Made by a program: the position numbers and the translations under genes. The notes below the pieces were generated by a model. That model made no database searches and was not told where the DNA came from. It was given only the letters and a program-made list of their open reading frames with translations. A DNA stretch of 64,000 bases from Limnochordales bacterium (lineage in GTDB: Bacteria; Bacillota; Limnochordia; Limnochordales; DUMU01). Location: positions 62,001 through 126,000 of the forward strand of contig JADBKP010000009.1 in assembly GCA_014896315.1 (NCBI GenBank), written 5' to 3'. How positions within the stretch are numbered: position 1 is the stretch's first letter; each line of letters opens with the position of its first letter. This document shows, piece after piece, positions 33,921-40,936 of the stretch.

Positions 33921-34933
33921 TGCATGGACGGCTGTATAACCAGGCGACATTTCACATCGCGCTGCGGCCCCGTACCCCCTTGCTGATCAAGGCCGGACAG
34001 GGTCAGGAGGCGCTCGATCCAACCCTGCCGGATATGTCCTTTGTCCGTACGCTGCGCGGGGGCACAGGGGAGCCGAGGGAAGAGATCTTTATTCCCGGTT
34101 CGAGCTTGCGGGGGGTCGTTCGCGCCCATGCTGAGCGCCTGCTGCGCACGGTCAAGCCGGGTGCAGCCTGCAATCCTCTGGTCCGCGACCCGCAGAAGAG
34201 CGGTACGTTGCGTCCCGCCTGCTCGCCGGAGGGGAGAAACGAGGACGAGGATGACGAGGGCCGGCAGAGCCGCGCCGGTGCCCCCCAGGCTTACCAGCAG
34301 TCATGCTACGCCTGCCGGCTTTTCGGCAACACCAGCATCGCCAGCCGTGTCCGGTTTTCCGACTTCTTCCTGGCGGGAGCTGGGGAGGCCGCGGCGGCTG
34401 GCGTTCCGGCGCCGCTTACGGAGACTCGCTACGGCGTGGCCATCGACCGGGTGACAGGTGCTGTCGCTCACGGGCCCTTCGAACTGGAGACGGTCACAGA
34501 CGCGCTCTTTACCGGCCTGGTTGAGGTGCGCAACTTCACCGTCGGCCAGTTCGGTTTGCTGGCGGCTGCGCTGCTCGACTTGAGCGACGGGTACGTGGCC
34601 ATGGGTTACGGAAAGTCACGGGGGCTTGGCCTCGTCGAGCTCATCTTCCTGAACCTGAAGCTTCGTTACGGGCCCCGTACCCCGCTTGAGCCGAGAAGGT
34701 TGTGGGGGGTGGGAGATCTGGCTCCGGCGGAGGTTCTGGAGGCCTACGGGCTGCGGAAACTGGCTCAGCACGACCACCTGGAGATAGACGCGCCTGCCGG
34801 CGACAGCCAGACGGCAAGCTCCGGAGAGCTAACCACCGCTCCCCGTTTTCTGGCGACCATCGAGTTGAAGGGCGAGCAGGTACGGTCGCTTCTCGAAAAG
34901 GCGACCAGCCGCTGGGTGGAGGAAGTACAATGA
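33920..34933 (+). CDS. Csm3-like RAMP, third copy
   Basis: A 337-residue RAMP with FIPGSSLRGVVRAHAERLL, the zinc segment SCYACRLFGNTS and the loop MGYGKSRGLGLVE. Asp33 and Asp38 in DPTLPDMSF lie where the cutting aspartate is expected. An acidic, charged insert (EGRNEDEDDEGRQSRAG, about 110-126) and a C-terminal extension of about 70 residues distinguish it from the second copy. Both ends overlap neighbours (1 and 4 bases). Confidence 0.83.
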   Translation: MHGRLYNQATFHIALRPRTPLLIKAGQGQEALDPTLPDMSFVRTLRGGTGEPREEIFIPGSSLRGVVRAHAERLLRTVKPGAACNPLVRDPQKSGTLRPACSPEGRNEDEDDEGRQSRAGAPQAYQQSCYACRLFGNTSIASRVRFSDFFLAGAGEAAAAGVPAPLTETRYGVAIDRVTGAVAHGPFELETVTDALFTGLVEVRNFTVGQFGLLAAALLDLSDGYVAMGYGKSRGLGLVELIFLNLKLRYGPRTPLEPRRLWGVGDLAPAEVLEAYGLRKLAQHDHLEIDAPAGDSQTASSGELTTAPRFLATIELKGEQVRSLLEKATSRWVEEVQ

Positions 34934-35544
34934 CAGGTCAGGCAGCTGGCTTTCTGATTCGGCATACGTTCACCGGCGAAAACGCAGCCCGGTCTGGTTT
35001 GAACCGCCTTACTCAGATCTGCGAGACGGTGCTGTCCGGTCAAGACAAGTGGTGGTACGCGTGGAACGAAGTAGAGCTTGCCCTGCCTGACATACTGACA
35101 GACCCTGCGCAGTTCTACCACGAGCCGGCCTGGGAGCGGATCGTGGTCTTTTCAAGGCTTCTAGAGGTACGTTTGCAGCGGTTATCAGATATGTGGGCGG
35201 AAGTCGTGATCCTGACGGAAGATCCTGCTTTGAGGCAACAACTGGCCGGCCCGCAGGCTGAGGTGACGGATTTCCGTGTGATTCGCGACTCGACACGCTT
35301 TTTGGCCTTCAGCAGACTTTCGTTGCGGACCGGTGAGAAACAGGTCAGAGTTGCGTGGGGGGCAGTGCGATTTCCCCGCGTGGTTCAGACCGGTTTGTCT
35401 CCAGATCCCAGTAAGACGAGTGAACTGCCTTCAATTCAAGTAAAGCAGTACTACAACGATTCAGGAGAGCTGGTCGTCACCCGATACGTTGCCTGGGGTG
35501 ATCGGGGTGGCAGCGGTGAACACCAGCAGGGGGTGTCCCGATGA
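34930..35544 (+). CDS. Type III-D accessory protein, Csx19-like
   Basis: ATG 34930 overlaps the preceding stop as ATGA. The 204 residues contain WWYAWNEVELALPDIL and SRLLEVRLQRLSDMWAEVVILTED, a Trp-rich start followed by a strand pair that reminds me of the Csx19 family found only with III-D complexes. There is no RAMP glycine loop and no nuclease motif. The name rests mainly on operon place and size, so a different III-D accessory is possible. Its stop overlaps the next ATG. Confidence 0.5.
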   Translation: MTGQAAGFLIRHTFTGENAARSGLNRLTQICETVLSGQDKWWYAWNEVELALPDILTDPAQFYHEPAWERIVVFSRLLEVRLQRLSDMWAEVVILTEDPALRQQLAGPQAEVTDFRVIRDSTRFLAFSRLSLRTGEKQVRVAWGAVRFPRVVQTGLSPDPSKTSELPSIQVKQYYNDSGELVVTRYVAWGDRGGSGEHQQGVSR

Positions 35545-36647
35545 TGCGCAGTCAAAACGGCATACCGGACGGCATACCGGTCCAGAAGCCTTACGATTTC
35601 GTGCCGTGGGGAGTACAGGAGCCCCACCGGACCCCACCCACCCGTGACGGCCACTCGGTGCTGGCCGATGGAAATGGTGGCCGGGCAGGGAGAGTTGATT
35701 TTACCATCATCACGAAAGAGGTTGTGCACGTCGGCAACGGCAGGTACGGGTTCGTGACGGTGAATAAAGACGAGTGGCTGGTGGGGATGGCGGTGGGGGC
35801 ACGCCGCTGGGTTATCGTTCAGGGCAACAGCGGCGGGGAGGCGAGAGAGGTTTCGCTGCCCGTGATTCCTGGTTCGACCCTGAAGGGGGTCATCAGGTCC
35901 GTTGCCGAGGCGTTGAGCGGTTCGTGCGCGGTGGCGTTGGGGCCGAACACGCGCCCGTCGGCGGGCCGATTCCGACCCTGCCGGCGTGTTGACCAGCTGT
36001 GCCCTTGCTGCCGGCTCTTTGGGACGACTGCGTATGCCGGGCACTTCCAGGTACAGGACGTAACGGCGGCGGACCGCAGCGCTATGGGAGTGTACCGCAT
36101 GCCGTTGTTGTGGAAGCCGGGCGGGGGTCGCGGGTTGCCGGAACGCTACCGGGCTGTCGGCACACCGGGGCTGGTTGGCCGGAAATTCTACTTCCACCGT
36201 CGTCATGCAAAAGGAGGAAGCGATCCCCGGCTGGTGATCAAGCCGAATGTGCAGCTGTCCGGGCGTATCCTCTTCGACAACGTGGAATTGGCCGAGCTTG
36301 GCTTGTTGGTGGCTGCTATGGGGTGTGCGCCCGGCCGGTCGTTCCCGATTAAGCTGGGCGCGGGCAAACCCGTGGGCATGGGGAGTGTCGAGTGCCGGAT
36401 AGATCGCGTGGTCTTGTTTGGCGGAGCGCGGGGTGCTGATGCGTCCGTTTCGCCATTCGCCGGACGCCTCGGGGGAGAGCGGCACCAAGTATTTGAAGGA
36501 GAGGCATTGGGTGAACTGTTGCAGCGGGCGGTTCAGGAGGCAATGGAGCAGAACCCTCCGCTCGTAATACCGTCTCAGCTGGAACGGCTTCGCCAAATCT
36601 GGTCGCCCGAGGGGCTGGAGAAAGAAGCTTCGGCCGGCCCGTATTGA
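35541..36647 (+). CDS. RAMP protein of the III-D complex (Csm5-like position)
   Basis: The 368-residue product has an N-terminal extension of about 50 residues, then VIPGSTLKGVIRSVAEAL, the zinc segment LCPCCRLFGTTAYAG and the loop LGAGKPVGMGSVE, so it is another Cas7-type RAMP. Its larger size and last place among the RAMP genes fit the subunit that caps the crRNA 3' end in III-A/D complexes. The loop aspartate of Csm3 is not obvious, which agrees with a non-cutting cap. It overlaps the Csx19-like gene by 4 bases and is followed by a gap with 14-base repeats. Confidence 0.75.
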   Translation: MMRSQNGIPDGIPVQKPYDFVPWGVQEPHRTPPTRDGHSVLADGNGGRAGRVDFTIITKEVVHVGNGRYGFVTVNKDEWLVGMAVGARRWVIVQGNSGGEAREVSLPVIPGSTLKGVIRSVAEALSGSCAVALGPNTRPSAGRFRPCRRVDQLCPCCRLFGTTAYAGHFQVQDVTAADRSAMGVYRMPLLWKPGGGRGLPERYRAVGTPGLVGRKFYFHRRHAKGGSDPRLVIKPNVQLSGRILFDNVELAELGLLVAAMGCAPGRSFPIKLGAGKPVGMGSVECRIDRVVLFGGARGADASVSPFAGRLGGERHQVFEGEALGELLQRAVQEAMEQNPPLVIPSQLERLRQIWSPEGLEKEASAGPY

Positions 36648-36722
36648 TGAGAGGTTCGAGAGGCTCAGTTCGCGAGGTTCAGTCGGAGAGGTTCAGTGCG
36701 AGAGGTTCGGTCGGAGAGTTTC
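36646..36722. repeat. 14-base tandem repeat between the last RAMP and the 148-aa gene
   Basis: GAGGCTC, GAGGTTC, GAGGTTC, GAGGTTC and GAGTTTC recur at exact 14-base steps (36660, 36674, 36688, 36702, 36716) with similar flanks. It occupies the only sizeable gap in the second half of the operon. Confidence 0.7.
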
Positions 36723-36759
36723 ACTCTACCCGATGAACTAGCGGAGGGAGCGACGTTTC

Positions 36760-37206
36760 ATGCTGAATGGCCAGGATCGTCAAGGCAGTTCGGGCGGCGC
36801 TGGCGCGCACGGCGCGGCCACGGGAGTTTCGGCGCAGTCTCGAGGAGCCGAACCGGGGGTAGGTGAATGGGAAGCCATCGTGCGGGAAGCCGAAAGGCTT
36901 GCGCCCAGGCTGATGCCGGCAGACAAGACCTGGGATGTAGTCGGTGAGGCAAAGAGAATACCCGACGTCCTCAAATCGTTCGGCTATGACGAGGATAAAC
37001 TGGCGAAGTATCTGCACATCATGGCCACCAACGCCCCGCCGCGCAGCAAAAAGACGGAGAAGCAGTATCAAGAGATTGAACGGATCTGGCGTTCGTGGGC
37101 CGGTACTTGCCCTCTGACACCGCAGGCGAAGGCGAAAGCGTGGGCATGGGCGGTGCGTATCGCGACGTACACCAACGTCTTCGGGCGCGGCTCACAGGTT
37201 AGATGA
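36760..37206 (+). CDS. Small protein at the end of the III-D operon (148 aa)
   Basis: ATG 36760 follows GGAGGGAGCGACG. About 30 residues of Gly/Ala/Ser filler precede a helical domain (ERLAPRLMPADKTWDVVGEAKRIP is split over two helices; KLAKYLHIMATNAP and KAKAWAWAVRIATYTNVFGRG follow). I do not recognise the family. It could be the Cas11-type small subunit, or a III-D accessory such as the uncharacterised all1473-type gene, although it seems too short for the latter. Same strand and distance suggest it belongs to the operon. Confidence 0.6.
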   Translation: MLNGQDRQGSSGGAGAHGAATGVSAQSRGAEPGVGEWEAIVREAERLAPRLMPADKTWDVVGEAKRIPDVLKSFGYDEDKLAKYLHIMATNAPPRSKKTEKQYQEIERIWRSWAGTCPLTPQAKAKAWAWAVRIATYTNVFGRGSQVR

Positions 37207-37340
37207 GGCGAGTGAGGCGGTGCATACGCCGTTGAAGGAGGGGAAGGAGCGTTGGGCACGGTGTCCGCGACGCCGGAAACCGTGTGGCGGCTGCCCTGTC
37301 CAGCGCCGAAAAGGCTGTGGGACTGGGCTGTGTCCCGTTT

Positions 37341-38261
37341 CTAGTGCCTCGCTCGCTTGCCGGTCGCCCGGTAGATGTAGCGCTCGCTGGCGTCAACGAG
37401 GTAGTGCAGAACGGGGTCGTCTAGGTACACCGTGCGCAAGGGCAACTGCGGCGCTTCCTTGATCTTGGCGAGCATTCCCGTGAGCGTCAAATCTTCTGGG
37501 TGGATCGTGATCAAAGTCACGCCGTGGTCGTGGCTGATCGCCTTCTTAATGTAATCCCGGGCCCTTGTTTGGCCGACCTGCTCGGAATGGGGGAAATGGT
37601 CGGTCACCCGATAGTGCTGCGGGCCGTTGAACTCGAAGGCTACGCTCCCCCCTTCGCATGTGGCATACCATCGGTCGTACTCCAGGTGTTCACCGGTCGC
37701 CGGGTTGCACAGAAACCCGGGTCGAGCGTTGTCGTCGTATTCGGATAGATCGACGAGCAAAGTCAGCCACTCTTTCATCAGCGCTTCGCCGATGTGGGGC
37801 GCACGGTCGAGGCGCTTTTGCACTTGCTCGAGTTCACGCCAGCGTTCTGCCAGGGCAGGGTAGCACAGGGTGAACCGCGTGCTGTGTGCGCCATCCGGCT
37901 CGACGCTCAACCACCCGTGTCTTACCAGTTCACGGGTATACCGGTAGAAAGTGTGGCGCTCAATGCCCAGTTCACGGGCGAGTTTTGCCTGGCTGATGGT
38001 GATTGTCTTGACTTGCACTGGCGTGCGAGTCCGCCCCTGACCGGGCGTGACCACTTGAGTCTGCTCCTGGCAGCGCGAGAGAAGTGCCAGGTAAATCAGT
38101 TTGGCGATGGGGGCGATCCCGGCAGTGATCAGGTCGACTGGTGCGGGGATCTCGAACCATCGGTAACTGAGCCCCCTGTTTTTCCGCGGGCTCTGGCCTG
38201 CGGCCTGTCGCTGCGGTTTCTTGACCGAACCGTCCATGGCAACCTTCTTCACCGTCCTCAC
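37341..38261 (-). CDS. Winged-helix protein fused to a PD-(D/E)XK-like nuclease domain
   Basis: About residues 30-120 form a winged helix as in plasmid replication initiators (PIAKLIYLALLSRC, then ISQAKLARELGIERHTFYRY and ELVRHGWLSVE). The C-terminal half resembles small PD-(D/E)XK nucleases: EYDRWYATCE, VAFEFNGPQHY and RARDYIKKAI supply possible metal-binding Glu residues and the catalytic Lys. GTG 38261 or the ATG nine codons in could be the start. It is convergent with the III-D operon. It has no CARF domain that I can see, so a cyclic-oligoadenylate effector role is only a possibility; a mobile-element protein is the other. Confidence 0.6.
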   Translation of the reverse strand: MRTVKKVAMDGSVKKPQRQAAGQSPRKNRGLSYRWFEIPAPVDLITAGIAPIAKLIYLALLSRCQEQTQVVTPGQGRTRTPVQVKTITISQAKLARELGIERHTFYRYTRELVRHGWLSVEPDGAHSTRFTLCYPALAERWRELEQVQKRLDRAPHIGEALMKEWLTLLVDLSEYDDNARPGFLCNPATGEHLEYDRWYATCEGGSVAFEFNGPQHYRVTDHFPHSEQVGQTRARDYIKKAISHDHGVTLITIHPEDLTLTGMLAKIKEAPQLPLRTVYLDDPVLHYLVDASERYIYRATGKRARH

Positions 38262-38999
38262 CGGCTGGGTGCGCCGTGGCTCAAGCCGTCACTCAAGACG
38301 GGCGCTAAGCGCTATATGGCCCGCAAACAGTTCCCCGAGAACATGAGCCATACCTAGGAGGGCGTCCACAATATGTATAATATGGCATACATTGGCAGAC
38401 ACGTCCAGGGGGGAGGGTGAGGCAGGTACAAAAACTACCCGGCCCCGGCAAACGACCGGGTGAAAAAAGTACCTGCTGGCCGGAAAGGAGTGCCAGCCGG
38501 TTGACTCCCGGGGTGCGGTCGCAACCGGTGCAAGCGCTCAAGCTGGGCGTTTGTAGGCGCTCCCACCCGACCTCCCCGAACCGGAGTCGCCCCGGCTTAA
38601 CCTCGGCGGGTGGTGGGAACGTTCCCACCAACGGGCCGGGTAGTTTTTCTACCTACCCCAGTGCGAAGGCCGGGTATAAATATCACCTGTCGGCCAAGTG
38701 ACCAGTGCACAGACCGCCAAGTGACTGGTGAACAGCCTGCGAGAGGACTGGTTGAGTGCCTGCCAGGTAACTGCAACTGGTCACTGGCTAACAGCAAACC
38801 CTCGGGCTCGGCCAATGGGGCAGGTCAGGAAGCGAGCTCGGCGGCCCTGCGCTGTAGCCTAGCGCCTGCGCCCGCTGATTCCACCTTGCCAAGTGTCCCG
38901 GCCGGGGAGTTGCGGGGTCACAATGCAGGGATCGCCCCCAGTTCGACGGAACAAAGGCGTGGTGCAGGCCAACGGTAGGTAAGCGGCGCGACAACCGGC
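38262..38999. other. Non-coding tract with structured repeat copy B
   Basis: Between the nuclease gene and the ABC remnants. It holds copy B (38422-38694) and then short AGTGACYGGTG-like words (38695-38790). No gene is supported. A TATAAT at 38376-38381 has no -35 partner. Confidence 0.6.
38422..38694 (+). repeat. Structured dispersed repeat, copy B
   Basis: GCAGGTAC (38422-38429) pairs with GTACCTGC (38469-38476), a different sequence from copies A and C but the same stem. A 20-base perfect palindrome TGGTGGGAACGTTCCCACCA lies at 38611-38630. The middle block TCGCAACCGGTGCAAGCGCT (from 38519) is shared with copy C. The 3' hairpin is less regular than in copy A. Confidence 0.8.
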
Positions 39000-39358
39000 G
39001 TGGAGGCAAACGGCGAGATCAGATACGACGGTGTGGATCTAAGAGACTATGACGACAGGAGTGTGTACCAACGAGCGTCGGCTGTATTCCAGGACTACGT
39101 GAAGTATCACTTGACCCTTAGGGAGAACATTGGCTTCGGTGGCGTGGGCGAAATCCATGATGATGGCCGTATCATGCAGGCCATAGAAGAAGTAGAGCTG
39201 GCAAACGTGGTGGCCAAGGTCCCGCAGGGTCTCGATTCACAGCTTGGCAGGGAATTCGGGGGAGCCGAGCTCTCCGGAGGAGAATGGCAAAAAGTGGCCA
39301 TAGCCAGAGACATCATCAACAAAGGTGACGTGGTGGTGTTGGATGAACCCACCGCCTC
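39000..39358 (+). pseudogene. ABC exporter remnant 1 (5'- and 3'-truncated ATPase domain)
   Basis: The frame begins inside a nucleotide-binding domain after the missing Walker A: RYDGVDLRDYDDRSVYQRAS, then FQDYVKYHLTLRENIGFGG, the signature AELSGGEWQKVAIARD and Walker B VVVLDEPTAS, where the homology stops abruptly. The transmembrane part and the first third of the ATPase are absent. Its closest relatives in the window are the two complete exporters at 40937-44811, which share DYxKYxLTxRENIGFG-like and LSGGEWQ blocks. The broken end joins directly to remnant 2, so a deletion fused two transporters. Confidence 0.8.
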
Positions 39359-40288
39359 ACCGGCGACCTTATTGCCTTCGTGGGCTACCTGCCGCGCGCA
39401 TACGCCTCGCTCCGCCTGGTCCTCAGTACCCACGTCGAATTCGAGAGAATAAAAGCAGCCGTGCAAACCATAGATGAACTGCTTTCCTTGCCACAGGAAG
39501 CCCTGTGGTTTGGGAACCTCCCGGTGCCGGCCACGGCCAACAAGCAGACGCGGACACCGGCCGTGGAATTCCGCCACGTCTCCTTTGGCTACGGGAGGGA
39601 TGGTTTCCACCTGGACGACGTCACGTTCACCGTTGAACGGGGGGAATTCCTCGGTATTGTTGGGCCGAGTGGTGCCGGGAAGAGTACGATCTTTGATCTT
39701 CTCCTCGGCTTCTACGTTCCTGCTTCCGGCAGTATCCTGGTGGGCGGGGTGGATATCCGCTCACTATCCCTGGAGGAGTTGCAGCAACAGTTTGCGTTCA
39801 TACCGCAAGACCATCACATCTGGCGAAACTCGCTGGCCTTCAACCTAACCTACCCGCAGCAGGATGTTCACGAGGAGCGAGTATGGCAAGCAGTCAAGAA
39901 TGCCCAGCTGGAAGAGCTGGTGGCATCACTTCCCCGGGGTTTATATACCGAATTGGGTGAACGGGGTGCGAACCTGTCGGGTGGCGAGTGCCAAAGGATT
40001 GCTAGCGCCCGGGCGCTGATACGGCAAGCGCCGATCCTGCTAATGGATGAGGCCACGGCCTCTCTCGACGCCTTGACCGAGCTCCGGCTGCGGAAAGCCC
40101 TAAAAGCTGCAGCGGCCGGCCGGACTTTGATCGTTATAGCCCATCGCCTGGCGACCGTGATGGACGCCGACAGGATTCTTGTGCTGCAGGCGGGACGTGT
40201 GGTCGAATACGGTTCACCGGCTGAACTCTTGCGCCGGTAGGGCCTTTTCTACCAGCTGTATCAGGCTCAGAAGCTGAAAGAGGCGTGA
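39359..40288 (+). pseudogene. ABC exporter remnant 2 (truncated, with premature stop)
   Basis: Starts within the last membrane helix of an exporter (DLIAFVGYLPRAYASLRLV) and continues through a full ATPase domain: Walker A GPSGAGKST, signature NLSGGECQRIASARAL, Walker B ILLMDEATASLD. A TAG at 40238-40240 ends the frame, but the usual C-terminal tail GLFYQLYQAQKLKEA continues in the same frame to TGA at 40286-40288, so the TAG is a nonsense change. Without its membrane domain the product cannot transport. It is of a different exporter subtype from remnant 1. Confidence 0.8.
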
Positions 40289-40936
40289 TCGGGACGTGAA
40301 AGTAAAGCCGGCTTGTGCTATGAGGCGCGAACCAGCTCCGCCAGACCGGAACTCCTACCGCCGGGCCGTGCCATAGCTATGCCCAGGGGGTGAGTAAGGT
40401 GGGTGAAAAAACTACCCGGCCCAGCCGGATGATTGGGTGAAAAAACTACCCACCTACCGTGGATGACAGTTGGGCTTGAGGTCTATCGGAGAGCATCGCA
40501 ACCCGTGCAAGCGCTGTAGCTGGGCGTTAGCATGCAGCCTTGCCGCACCGCCCCGACGACGGTTCACCTCGAACCCGCTTCAGCATGCGTGGGAACGTTC
40601 CCACCACTGGGGTGGGTAACTTTTCGACCCAGCCAACGCCACCGGGTGGGTGAAAAAAACACCTACCCCCGCACCGTCCGCCTGCCCGCCAGCCAGTGTT
40701 AACCAGGCCCGGCCGCGACAGTCGGGCGAGGGAAGAAGGGGAGGCATTGTTGCCTGGATCGATGGTGCCGTACAGGCAGCGTTTTCCCCACGCTTCTAGC
40801 CCATGCATGGAGGAATCCGGCGCGCAAGAGCGAAGAGGCAGACAAGGCGAAAGTGACGCTGGCTCCTCTTGATACTCATAATGCTCACAACCCGGTTGCC
40901 CCCAGTTCTCTGCTGTGCTGATGGGAGTGAAGGCTC
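40289..40936. other. Non-coding tract with structured repeat copy C
   Basis: About 650 bases between the ABC remnants and the intact ABC pair. Copy C fills 40397-40670. The remainder holds nothing I can name; the promoter of the exporter pair must lie in its last part but no clear boxes were found. Confidence 0.6.
40397..40670 (+). repeat. Structured dispersed repeat, copy C
   Basis: AGGTGGGT (40397-40404) pairs with ACCCACCT (40448-40455). GTGGGAACGTTCCCAC lies at 40589-40604, the middle block TCGCAACCCGTGCAAGCGCT starts at 40496, and the 3' arm GGGTGGGTGAAAAAAACACC near 40644 repeats the A-rich hairpin theme. With copy B it flanks the ABC remnants as direct repeats about 2 kb apart. Confidence 0.8.

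Noticed and set aside
37252-37344. 30-codon TTG frame with AAGGAGGGGAAGGAG before it
   Set aside because: The ribosome site is good, but the peptide looks random and overlaps the end of the nuclease gene; too weak to list as a gene.
38376-38381. TATAAT box upstream of the winged-helix nuclease
   Set aside because: No -35 box at the right distance on either strand.
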